A stretch of DNA of 18,665 bases, taken from assembly GCA_964370295.1 (NCBI GenBank), contig CAYJIR010000037.1, positions 1 through 18,665 of the forward strand, written 5' to 3'. Below are positions 1 to 7,181 of this stretch, one piece after another. The stretch comes from JAAYCI01 sp964370295. GTDB taxonomy: Bacteria > Bacillota > Clostridia > Oscillospirales > Ruminococcaceae. The notes beneath the pieces were generated by a model. The model saw only the letters and a list, made by a program, of their open reading frames with translations, was not told the DNA's origin and ran no database searches. A program made the translations under genes and the position numbers. Numbering within the stretch: the first letter of the stretch is position 1; every line of letters begins with the position of its first letter.

Positions 1-201
1 TGGCCATAAAAGTGCCAAAAACAGCACTTTTATGGGGCATATCTTGATGCACTCCCCTGTGTTTTCGCCCTTTCAATGAAAAGGTGAAAACAAAAGTGCA
101 AGGTTTTTGTGTGAAAAACGGAAAAACCTTGTATTATCTCAAACAAAAAATGGCCTTTTGTACTATGTGGATTTCATTTTTTATTTGTTCCGTGGGCATT
201 A
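1..201 (+). repeat. Hairpin-rich dispersed repeat, left copy
   Basis: Bases 1-50 are identical to the reverse complement of 18503-18552. The similarity continues, with differences, to about base 201 (matching back to about 18349). It contains three consecutive hairpins: a perfect 12 bp stem (4-15 with 24-35), a 9 bp stem with one G.T pair (61-69 with 83-91), and a 10 bp stem (99-108 with 122-131) that extends outward through two G.T pairs. I see no coding potential. The element is cut off by the start of the window, so its true boundary is unknown. It could be a structured RNA, a non-autonomous mobile element or a REP-like repeat; the sequence alone does not decide. Confidence 0.85.
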
Positions 202-685
202 AGATACAAGTTGACGGCAATCTGGGTATATGATAAAATTTCAATATACATCTGCGATTTTTCGCATAGGAAGGGGCAGTAAATACTCTATTGGATAGGC
301 AAGTTTTTTTGAAATTTTACAGTTTTGATTTGCGTATACGAGAGAATGTGGAACAAAGGCGGAACCATTCTGTTGCCAAAAGTAGTGCCGGTAAACACGC
401 TTGCTATCACACAGGGCGTGATAAGATGAAATGGGGCTGTTAACAAAGTTGACTTCACAAAAATGCTCATCAATACACACAGAATCGCTTGCGAATGGGA
501 AAGGGCCATCAATCTGTAGTGGTGATCCGACACGGCAGCCCGCAAATATTGCACCGGATTCAAAAGGGAGACAAAAGAGCTTTGTGGATAGTGTAGACAC
601 AATCAAAGCAGGCGGGAATGCGGCCGAGGGTGCAGTTTGTTTTGTGGGATGCATAAAAATAATCGGAATGGTGTTTTTTATATTC
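202..685. other. Intergenic stretch without a confident gene
   Basis: About 480 bases separate the left repeat from the first lipoprotein gene. The longest open frame is on the minus strand (241-687, 148 codons). It would need a TTG start, has no visible ribosome binding site, and matches no family I can name with confidence. A short segment around 'SYHA..D.KRVYRH' faintly resembles the tRNA pseudouridine synthase TruA pattern, too weak to call. An 89-codon plus-strand frame overlaps it. The region could hold a decayed gene and must contain the promoter of the lipoprotein pair, but I cannot place a convincing -35/-10. Confidence 0.5.
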
Positions 686-699
686 AAGGAGGAACGATG

Positions 700-1185
700 A
701 TGAAAAAATTATTTGTACTCTGTTTTGCGTTGTGTGTATCTTTTGCACTGCTAGCTTGTGCAAGCGAGGATGTACCCATGGCTTCTTCGAACTCGGAGGC
801 GTCCGGTTCTCAAGCACTGCCTCAAACCGATGCTTCTGCAAGCCCCGATGCTTCTGCAAGCTCCGATGCTTCTGCAAGCTCCGACGCGGAAAGCGAGCCG
901 GGTGATTCGGACTTTTACAGCCGAACAGAGGGTACTTGGTTTTTAAACGGAGACACAGAGGCCGAACAGCTTGTGATGGATGGTATGGGCGCTTATGAGC
1001 TGTATGATGCAGAAGGCACAAGCCTGAGCATCGGGCAATTGCACTATACGGCCGAAAACGATAAATTTATGATGCAGGCGGATGATATGGACGACACACA
1101 GTACGATACTTTTTATTTTGAAGATGAGGCAACCCTTGTTCTCGAGGGTTCCGGTTCTTTGTATACAAAGCAAGCGGCCTCCTAA
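700..1185 (+). CDS. Small lipocalin-like lipoprotein with Asp/Ala/Ser repeat linker
   Basis: A predicted secreted lipoprotein of 161 residues. The signal peptide ends in the lipobox LLAC (Cys20), so the mature protein should be anchored to the outer face of the membrane. Residues about 25-65 form a low-complexity Ser/Ala/Asp linker containing three hexapeptide repeats. The remaining ~90 residues start with a 'GTW' motif and alternate short beta-strand-like segments, as in lipocalin-like bacterial lipoproteins. AAGGAGG lies 7 bases before the ATG at 700 and 4 before an adjacent in-frame ATG at 697; the first spacing is more usual, so 700 was chosen. The next gene encodes a similar lipoprotein 60 bp downstream, probably in one operon. 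The ligand or role is unknown. Confidence 0.85.
   Translation: MKKLFVLCFALCVSFALLACASEDVPMASSNSEASGSQALPQTDASASPDASASSDASASSDAESEPGDSDFYSRTEGTWFLNGDTEAEQLVMDGMGAYELYDAEGTSLSIGQLHYTAENDKFMMQADDMDDTQYDTFYFEDEATLVLEGSGSLYTKQAAS
829..882 (+). repeat. Three tandem 18 bp repeats inside the lipoprotein gene
   Basis: Three consecutive copies of an 18 bp unit beginning GATGCTTCTGCAAGC encode the hexapeptide Asp-Ala-Ser-Ala-Ser-Pro/Ser. Copies 2 and 3 are identical; copy 1 differs at one base. Such a run can change length by slippage in multiples of six residues without shifting frame, which would alter the linker between the lipid anchor and the folded domain. Confidence 0.9.
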
Positions 1186-1245
1186 CTTTATCTTTCTATA
1201 TTCTGTGTGCATTTTGGATATTCTAAGAATAGAAGGGGTAAAATC

Positions 1246-2070
1246 ATGAGCATGAAATTTAAATTTTACGTGATTATTTTGCTTGTGTTGCTCTTTTGTT
1301 TAACCGGCTGTGCAAGCACCGGTGCCGACCTTAGCAACGAGGATTTTGTTGGCTGGTGGTCTTATGATTGGCGAGAAATTGGCCGGCAGGAAGACCCTTT
1401 GTTTTTCTATGTGGAAATTGATGCAAACGGAAATGTGCATTATTTTGATGAAGAGGGCCGCGAGCAGGGGGGCGGCACTTTCGGCTACAATGATGAAAAA
1501 GGCCTGTATTTTATTACCATTTATGGAACGGAACACAATGTGTATGCAGGCGAAGAAGGCGGCGTTCGCTACATTTCGGTGGATTCTGCCGACCATTTTA
1601 CCTATTCGGAGGGAATGCCCGAGGTGGTTGCTTTTGCCACACAATCGTTGAGTTCCCCTGCGAGCTCAGCGAGCCTTTTGCAAGCGGAAAGCAAATTGAC
1701 GGATTCTAGCGCTCATTCGGAGCACTCCCCTGTTGGTGAGTGGGTTTTGGAGGGTGAGTCTGATTTGCCTTTTGTTAAAATTGAAATCCTTTCCGAAAAC
1801 GGCGCAAACGATGATAACATCCTTTGTTTGGATGCGGAAAATACCATTTTGGATGTGGGCACGTTTGATTACGACACCGTACAAGGCTTTCAATCGGGTG
1901 CACCCGTGGTGATTGCCTCTTTGCCAAACACCGGTATTTATGCATGCTATTTTAGCGAAGACGGCAATGGAATGTTTTTGGCGGCTGCTGCAGATTGGGG
2001 CACAAGCAGAGATGAGGCGGAATTTTTCAGTTTCAGAAGGCAGCAGACACCGGAGGATACTTCGCAGTAA
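1246..2070 (+). CDS. Two-domain lipocalin-like lipoprotein
   Basis: A 274-residue predicted lipoprotein with a hydrophobic signal peptide ending in LTGC (Cys22). The mature part seems to hold two beta-rich modules: one opens with 'VGWWSYDW' near residue 37 and the other with 'VGEWVLEGE' near residue 165, joined by a Ser-rich linker. The repeated 'VG.W' opening followed by alternating strands resembles lipocalin-like domains, and the preceding gene has one such module. The ATG at 1246 is preceded by AAGGGG at proper spacing; an earlier ATG at 1207 would put extra polar residues before the signal peptide. A strong terminator follows at 2181-2210, closing the two-gene unit. The role is unknown; extracytoplasmic ligand binding is an inference. 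Confidence 0.85.
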   Translation: MSMKFKFYVIILLVLLFCLTGCASTGADLSNEDFVGWWSYDWREIGRQEDPLFFYVEIDANGNVHYFDEEGREQGGGTFGYNDEKGLYFITIYGTEHNVYAGEEGGVRYISVDSADHFTYSEGMPEVVAFATQSLSSPASSASLLQAESKLTDSSAHSEHSPVGEWVLEGESDLPFVKIEILSENGANDDNILCLDAENTILDVGTFDYDTVQGFQSGAPVVIASLPNTGIYACYFSEDGNGMFLAAAADWGTSRDEAEFFSFRRQQTPEDTSQ

Positions 2071-2180
2071 GATGTCGTCTGTAAAAGGTGTTTGAAGCAC
2101 GGGCTTTCATAGGGGTTCTTTTAAAGAACAGCCTAAAAATGATGAATTCCGACTTCTTACAAGAGGATAATTCTACAGAA

Positions 2181-2210
2181 AAAGGAAGGGTTCTTCAAAC
2201 CCTTCCTTTT
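2181..2210 (+). terminator. Rho-independent terminator after the lipoprotein pair
   Basis: A perfect 12 bp stem (2181-2192 with 2198-2209) with a five-base loop is followed by a short T run. The left arm begins with an A run, so it could also stop transcription on the minus strand. It lies 110 bp after the lipoprotein stop codon. A separate 15-base palindrome, GTTCTTTTAAAGAAC, sits at 2115-2129 between stop and terminator; its role is not evident. Confidence 0.9.
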
Positions 2211-2287
2211 AATATTACCTACATTTTTTGAAAATTCACTAAAAAAGCAGACAAAACCACAGGATAGGGATGGTTTGTTTGCAACTT

Positions 2288-2452
2288 TAGCTGGCGTCGA
2301 CAATCGTGTTCAGCCGGCCTATTTTGGCACTTTTCTCGCCCGATTCTGCCTAAAAATCTTGAATTCCATAAAGGAGTTCGGCGATTTTTAGATCGAATAG
2401 GATAAAAAATGGCTCTAAATATGTTCGGTTCAACCATTGTCGACGCGAGCTA
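2288..2452. mobile_element. MITE-like palindromic element, long form
   Basis: A 165 bp element bounded by TA on both sides. The ends are inverted repeats: 2288-2306 and the reverse complement of 2434-2452 share TAGCT.GCGTCGACAAT with one mismatch, then diverge but remain partly complementary. An inner hairpin (CTAAAAATC paired with GATTTTTAG) makes the whole element an imperfect palindrome. It has no transposase. The same arms occur at 18171-18279 without the central hairpin. TA borders are typical of IS630/Tc1-mariner-type insertion, which is an inference here. It sits 90 bp upstream of the response regulator start, so it may affect that gene's transcription. Confidence 0.8.
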
Positions 2453-2457
2453 GCCGG

Positions 2458-2486
2458 TATACGGTTTTTTAAATTTAAAGTATAAT
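2458..2486 (+). promoter_or_regulatory. Possible promoter of the two-component operon
   Basis: A perfect TATAAT lies at 2481-2486, 56 bp before the start codon at 2542. The hexamer 17 bp upstream (2458-2463) is a poor -35 match and lies just outside the MITE-like element. The -10 is convincing but the -35 is not, so an activator may be needed or the true -35 may lie elsewhere. Confidence 0.45.
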
Positions 2487-2541
2487 TAAGTTTCATATGC
2501 TATCGTTTATAAAACTAAGCAATAATTTTTGGAGGTAAGCC

Positions 2542-3213
2542 ATGCGACTTTTGCTGTGTGAAGACGAAAAAGAACTGTCGAATGCCCTTGTTAAAATATT
2601 AAAACACTATCATTATGCCGTGGATGCTGTTTATGATGGCAAGGAGGCGCTGGAATATTTGGAAGCCGAAAATTATGACGCCGTTATTTTAGATATCATG
2701 ATGCCGAAAGTAGACGGTCTTTTCGTGTTAAAAACCATACGAGAAAAAGGCAACTTTGTGCCCGTACTTCTTCTTACAGCCAAATCCCAAGTGGATGACA
2801 AAGTGAGGGGGCTGGATTTGGGTGCCAATGACTATCTCACCAAACCTTTCGATACGAAAGAGCTTCTTGCGCGCATTCGCAGCATTACAAGAAGTGCCAC
2901 CGACAGCGCCACCTCTGTGTTAAGCGCAGGAAACGTGAGCCTTAACCGCAAAACCTTTGAACTGTATACCGAGAAAAATGTGCTAAAACTTGCAGGCAAA
3001 GAATTTCAGATGCTTGAAATGCTGATGATAAATAAAGGGCACATTATTTCCACCGAACGCTTTTTTGAAAAGATATGGGGATATGACAGCGAGGCCGAAA
3101 TTAATGTGGTGTGGGTTTATATTTCCTATTTGCGCAAAAAATTAGCTTTGCTGGATGCCAACGTAAAAATCAAGGCCACACGCAACACCGGCTATTCTTT
3201 GGAGATGCCATAA
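2542..3213 (+). CDS. OmpR-family response regulator
   Basis: A DNA-binding response regulator of 223 residues, a usual length for the OmpR/PhoB class. The receiver domain (1 to about 118) shows the acidic pocket D8/E9, the phospho-acceptor D51 in 'ILDIMMP', the switch threonine in 'LLLTAK' and the conserved lysine in 'YLTKPF'. The C-terminal winged-helix domain (about 128-223) ends in the typical 'RNTGYSLE' hairpin. GGAGG lies just before the ATG. The stop codon overlaps the start of the histidine kinase (TAATG), so the two are co-translated partners. Nearby candidates for regulation are the lipoprotein and alarmone synthetase genes that follow, but the sequence does not show the target. Confidence 0.95.
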   Translation: MRLLLCEDEKELSNALVKILKHYHYAVDAVYDGKEALEYLEAENYDAVILDIMMPKVDGLFVLKTIREKGNFVPVLLLTAKSQVDDKVRGLDLGANDYLTKPFDTKELLARIRSITRSATDSATSVLSAGNVSLNRKTFELYTEKNVLKLAGKEFQMLEMLMINKGHIISTERFFEKIWGYDSEAEINVVWVYISYLRKKLALLDANVKIKATRNTGYSLEMP

Positions 3214-4415
3214 TGCTGAAAAAATTGCAACGAAAATTTGTTTTGCTCACCACCTCCATCAGTGTGTCTGTTCTGTTGTTGATTGCCCTCACCTTTAATA
3301 TTGTAAACTACCTTTCTGTGGCAAAACAATGGGATGCGGTGATGAACTTATTGCTTGAAAATAATTTTAATTTTAGCGAAAGGTTTCGCCCGCAAGATTC
3401 GTTTGATCGAGAACTTGCTTTCATCACGCGCTTTTTTGTGGTGGGCGCAGACACAGAAAACAACATACAATACATAGACACCAAGAATATCGCCTCGGTG
3501 ACGCCGGAAGAGGCCGTTTTATATGCACAGAGCGTGCAGGAAAACAGCCAAAGTACCGGCATTGTAGACAACTATCGCTATGTGAAAATGGAAAGAGAAA
3601 ATGGAACCCTCTACCTGTTTTTGGATATTGAGGGAGCCATGCGAACCTTACAAAGTTCTGTTCTGTATTCCTTTATCATTGCCCTTGTGGCTTCGGGGTT
3701 GATTTTTATTTTGGCCTGTTTGTTCTCGAAAAAAGCGGTGGAGCCTATTGTGCATAGTTACGAAAGGCAAAAGGGATTTATCACCAATGTCAGCCATGAT
3801 TTTAAAACACCGCTATCCATTATTAAAGCCAATACCGACGTGCTGGAGCTGGAAAGTGGGGAAAACGAATGGACCGGCGGTATCAAAACACAGATAACAA
3901 GGCTGGATGTGCTTGTGGAAAATTTGGTTTCTCTTACAAAGCTGGAAGAAGCGCCGAAGGCGCTGGATAAAACAGACTTCTCCCTTTCGGATGCACTGGA
4001 CGAAACCGTTTGCGAGTTTTCGTCTTCTTTGCAAAACGAGGAGCTTGTATTCTCTTGCAACATTGCCGAAAATATTACGTATAAAGGCAACGAGCTCTAC
4101 ATCCGAAAGCTGTTTTCTCTTCTTTTGGAAAATGCAATAAAATATAGCACACACGCAGCAGAAATTCGCATTTTGTTGTTTGCAAAAGGGCACCGAAAAG
4201 TGCTTTGCATTGAAAATTCGTGCAATGCTGTGCAAGTGGGTGCACATCCCGAATGGTTCGAACGTTTTTTTAGGGAGGACAAGGCACGAAATAGCGAATC
4301 GAAGGGCTTTGGCATCGGTTTAGCGGTGGCAAAATCCATTTGCGAGTTACATGGCGCCAAAATTTCGGCTGAAGGTAAAACCGAAAATGAGGTGGTAATC
4401 ACGGTATTGTTTTAA
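3213..4415 (+). CDS. Sensor histidine kinase, cognate partner of the response regulator
   Basis: A membrane histidine kinase of 400 residues. One transmembrane segment lies at about 9-33, followed by an extracytoplasmic sensor region of about 115 residues and a second membrane segment at about 152-171. The H-box 'NVSHDFKTPL' carries the phospho-accepting His195, closely after the second membrane helix with no obvious full HAMP domain. The N-box is 'LLLENAIKYS' and the G2 box is 'GFGIGLAVAK' (from G365); the G1 region, around 'CIENSCNAV', is atypical. The start at 3213 overlaps the regulator's stop by one base and has GGAG upstream; a longer in-frame opening at 3111 lies inside the regulator gene and was rejected. 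The signal sensed is unknown. Confidence 0.93.
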   Translation: MLKKLQRKFVLLTTSISVSVLLLIALTFNIVNYLSVAKQWDAVMNLLLENNFNFSERFRPQDSFDRELAFITRFFVVGADTENNIQYIDTKNIASVTPEEAVLYAQSVQENSQSTGIVDNYRYVKMERENGTLYLFLDIEGAMRTLQSSVLYSFIIALVASGLIFILACLFSKKAVEPIVHSYERQKGFITNVSHDFKTPLSIIKANTDVLELESGENEWTGGIKTQITRLDVLVENLVSLTKLEEAPKALDKTDFSLSDALDETVCEFSSSLQNEELVFSCNIAENITYKGNELYIRKLFSLLLENAIKYSTHAAEIRILLFAKGHRKVLCIENSCNAVQVGAHPEWFERFFREDKARNSESKGFGIGLAVAKSICELHGAKISAEGKTENEVVITVLF

Positions 4416-4485
4416 GCTGTGCCCCACTGTATATATCGTTTTTTATCTAAAAATAAACAAGCCTGTTGCAACGAGGTGATTTCTT

Positions 4486-5064
4486 TTGGAAGAAACCGCA
4501 ATCTTTTATGCCGAGTATCACGAAATTTTTGAGCACACAAAAAGCAACTTGGAACAATCTTTGAGGCTGCATTGCGGCGAAAGAATGGAGCACCTGAAAG
4601 TGCGCCTTAAATCGAAGCGCAGTGTACTTCAAAAATTGGAGCGCATGCATTGTGAAATAGGGGTGGAAAGCGCCCTTCTCCATTTAAACGATCTCGTTGG
4701 CGTGCGCATCATTTGTCGTTTTCTAAGTGATGTATATGAGCTCGCTGACGTGATAGAAACGAGTGCGGCTTCTTCGCACATTATAAGCAAAGATTATATA
4801 CGAAACCCAAAACCAAACGGGTATAGAAGTTACCATATTCTCCTTAAAATTCGGGCGAGCGATGTTGACGTTCCGGTGGAGATTCAATTGAGAACCATTT
4901 CGCAAGACTCTTGGGCCAGCCTTGAACACAAAATGAAATATAAAAAAGAAATCGAAAATGCCACGCTTATAAAAGCAGAGCTTAAGCGTCTTGCCGACGA
5001 AATGGCTTCCAGCGATATCTGTATGCAAACCATCCGAGATTTGATTTACGGGCAATCGTGCTAG
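4486..5064 (+). CDS. Small alarmone synthetase (RelA/SpoT-domain, GTP pyrophosphokinase)
   Basis: A 192-residue single-domain (p)ppGpp synthetase that transfers pyrophosphate from ATP to GTP or GDP; there is no hydrolase, TGS or ACT domain, so it belongs with the short RelP/RelQ-like enzymes. Visible motifs are the ATP-binding basic segment 'RLKSKRS' (40-46), 'DLVGVRIICR' (D69, R74), the G-loop 'NPKPNGYRSYH' (107-117) and 'EIQLRT' with 'EHKMKYK' (132-153). All key positions look intact. The start codon is TTG at 4486, supported by GAGGTGA six bases upstream; no upstream ATG fits. It follows the kinase by 70 bp with no clear terminator between, so read-through from the two-component operon is plausible. 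Confidence 0.93.
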   Translation: MEETAIFYAEYHEIFEHTKSNLEQSLRLHCGERMEHLKVRLKSKRSVLQKLERMHCEIGVESALLHLNDLVGVRIICRFLSDVYELADVIETSAASSHIISKDYIRNPKPNGYRSYHILLKIRASDVDVPVEIQLRTISQDSWASLEHKMKYKKEIENATLIKAELKRLADEMASSDICMQTIRDLIYGQSC

Positions 5065-5273
5065 TTGATGATGCAAAGAACAGGTGCACTTCCCAAATGA
5101 TTTTGTTTGTATTTAAAAATGGTTTCGATTTTTTAAGTAAGATTAAGGTTTGGCAACTATAATAAGCTTAGAAAAAACAATTTGTCGATGAACTTCGATG
5201 CAGAAACGGAAACCTTGAAATTATTATAGGCAAACAAGAACTGTTTATAAACGGACTTTAGGAGGTCGCACTC

Positions 5274-6925
5274 ATGAAAAAATATTTCGCAATTCTCACC
5301 GCCCTTTCCATGCTTGCCTTGGCCGGCTGTTCAACCGCCGAGAGTATGGATACTTCGGCACAAACAGTGGCATCTCAGCTTGGTGTAGATGCCACGACAG
5401 AAGAATCCACCACAAAAACCACGGGAGAAGCAACGCTGCTTGGCTTTCCAAGCGGCGATTATTTGCAAAATTTAGGCGAAGCCATCCCTTTCTCAGACGG
5501 TGAAGAAATAAACATCAGCGAAAGCGGAACATATGCGTTTTCCGGTGATTATACAAACAGCACAATAATGGTTAATGTGAACAAAGACACAGACGATGGC
5601 ACCGTTTACCTTGTGCTAAGCGATGCCCATATAGAAAGCGATATCGGCACCCCGATAAACATTGTGGAGGCGCAAGATGTTGTATTTATTCTTGAAGGCG
5701 AAAATACCATAAGCCAAGGCGAAATCATAAGCGATGACGCAGAATTTCCCTCTGCGGCTATTTATTCTAAGGCAGATACCGTGATCACCGGCGAGGGAAG
5801 CTTAACAGTGTCCACCTTGTATCAAGATGGAATCAACAGCCGTGACGACTTGATTATCGATGGCGGAAATATCACGGTGCACGCCATAGAAGACGGCATT
5901 GTTGGCAAAGATTTGCTGGCCATTCGTGATGCCAACATCACGATAGATGCCGGAAAGGACGGGCTTAAATCTTCAAATGCGGAAGACTTGGAAAAAGGGA
6001 ATTTGATGATTGCAAGTGGCAATTATTCTATCACCGCAGAAAATGACGCGATAAGTTCTGAAAACATCCTGCAAATTGACAGTGGAAATTTTGAGCTCTA
6101 CTCGGGTGGCGGGTTTGTAGAAGTGATTAAAACACCATCCAGCGGGCCCATGGGCGGTGGCGCAAATGGGGCAATGAATGGTAGCCGCGAAAACTTTGAT
6201 GCAACGCAGTTGCCACCCGATATGGACAGCGAAAACTTTGATGCAAGGCAACAAGCCCCCGATATGCAAGGAACGAACGACACGGATGAGACAGCGGGAG
6301 AGACACTCGAGAGCATGAAAGCGCTTAAAGCATTGAACAGCATCGTTATCAATGACGGCATCTTCCAGCTTTCCGCTTATGAGGATGCCATTCATTCTGA
6401 CGGCGATGTCCAGATAAACGGTGGCGAGTTTACAATCAATGCCGGTGATGACGCCATTACAGCACAAAACACAAACATCCAAGAGGGAACGATCATCATA
6501 GAAAATTGTTTTGAAGGTATCGAGGGCATTTCTGTGCATATCAGTGGCGGCAATATTTCTATCAATGCGGATGACGACGGAATCAATGCAAAGGATAGCA
6601 GCGGCGGGGTTACGATATCCGGCGGCAACATTGAAATCTTTTATGGCCAAGGCGGAGATGGCATCGATTCGAACGGAACCTTTACACAAACCGGTGGCGA
6701 CGTTGTGATTACTGCGGTGGCGGGTTCTGATGCGATGAATGCACCGCTTGATGTAGACGGCACCGTTACCATGAGCGGTGGAACCATCGTGGATGAAAAC
6801 GGAGAGACTGTGGAAGCGACCGGCTTTGGCAATATGGGCGGCGGCCCCGGTGGCATGGGCGGAAGAATGCCCAGTGGTGACGGCACGATGCCCGATAATT
6901 TGGCAGGGGAATCGGAAGAACTGCT
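5274..6925 (+). CDS. Cthe_2159/DUF4353-type carbohydrate-binding beta-helix lipoprotein, 3' end lost in gap
   Basis: A predicted cell-surface lipoprotein; 550 residues are readable before the assembly gap. The signal peptide ends in LAGC (Cys19) and AGGAGG precedes the ATG. The body is built of repeated 'GG.I.I.A..DGI' and 'SGG.I.I' turns, as in right-handed parallel beta-helices of the Cthe_2159 (DUF4353) family; the founding Clostridium thermocellum member binds plant cell-wall polysaccharide. A Gly/Asn/Asp/Pro-rich insert (about residues 287-345) with a 14-residue tandem repeat interrupts the helix, and the readable part ends in a Gly/Met-rich stretch. The frame is open to the gap, so the C-terminus is unsequenced, not truncated by mutation. 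The ligand is inferred from the family only. Confidence 0.85.
6189..6272 (+). repeat. Two tandem 42 bp repeats within the beta-helix lipoprotein gene
   Basis: Two adjacent 42 bp units (6189-6230 and 6231-6272) share GAAAACTTTGATGCAA at the start and CCCGATATG near the end. They encode related 14-residue segments of the form ENFDA.Q..PDM. They lie in the low-complexity insert, so copy number could change without disturbing the fold. Confidence 0.8.
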
Positions 6926-7025
6926 NNNNNNNNNNNNNNNNNNNNNNNNNNNNNNNNNNNNNNNNNNNNNNNNNNNNNNNNNNNNNNNNNNNNNNNNNNN
7001 NNNNNNNNNNNNNNNNNNNNNNNNN
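6926..7025. other. Assembly gap of 100 Ns
   Basis: Exactly 100 unknown bases, a common scaffold placeholder, so the true distance is probably not 100. The left side is inside the beta-helix lipoprotein gene and the right side starts in a short open tail. Additional genes could be hidden here. Confidence 0.97.
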
Positions 7026-7102
7026 TGGCCATAAAATGGATGATTTTTCGTCGCAGCCGGTGGAAGCGTATACAACAAATAAAGGATAGAAAAGTCGGCT
7101 AA
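7026..7102 (+). other. Unassigned coding tail right of the gap
   Basis: After the Ns two plus-strand frames stay open briefly. One gives 20 residues ending '...VEAYTTNKG' with TAG at 7087-7089. The other gives 24 residues rich in Arg/Lys with TAA at 7100-7102. Either could be the 3' end of the lipoprotein gene or of another gene lost in the gap. The third frame stops at once. Neither tail resembles the usual DUF4353 C-terminus in my memory, so I cannot assign it. Confidence 0.35.
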
Positions 7103-7117
7103 AAAGAAAAACACCTA

Positions 7118-7160
7118 TTGACTAACGCAGTTAGCTATGTTAGAATACTAACTATGTTAG
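7118..7160 (+). promoter_or_regulatory. MarR promoter with clustered CTAAC/GTTAG operator half-sites
   Basis: A strong promoter: TTGACT (7118-7123), 17 bp spacer, TAGAAT (7141-7146). Two 13 bp palindromes CTAAC-NNN-GTTAG lie at 7122-7134 and 7148-7160, their centres 26 bp apart. A further GTTAG at 7139-7143 also pairs with the CTAAC at 7148. The nonamer CTATGTTAG occurs twice (7135-7143, 7152-7160). The sites cover the -35 edge, the -10 and the likely transcription start, an ideal layout for autorepression by the MarR protein encoded 22 bp downstream. Repression is inferred from position and symmetry. Confidence 0.85.
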
Positions 7161-7181
7161 CAATAAAGGAGGCTGTATATC

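Noticed and set aside
1..201. Hairpin repeat interpreted as a CRISPR array
   Set aside because: There are no regularly spaced identical repeats with unique spacers; the repeats are paired stems within one element.
241..687. 148-codon minus-strand open frame with a faint TruA-like segment
   Set aside because: It needs a TTG start, has no ribosome binding site, and the resemblance covers only a dozen residues without the catalytic Asp region being recognisable.
2115..2129. GTTCTTTTAAAGAAC palindrome as a regulator binding site
   Set aside because: It lies downstream of a stop codon and before a terminator, with no promoter nearby, so no regulatory claim is supported.
3111..3212. N-terminal extension of the histidine kinase starting inside the regulator gene
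   Set aside because: It would add about 34 residues out of frame with the regulator's coding sequence; the ATG at 3213 overlaps the regulator stop and has an upstream GGAG.
5973..6689. Long minus-strand open frame (238 codons) opposite the beta-helix gene
   Set aside because: It is a shadow of the repetitive plus-strand coding sequence; the plus frame has a lipobox, ribosome binding site and clear family repeats.
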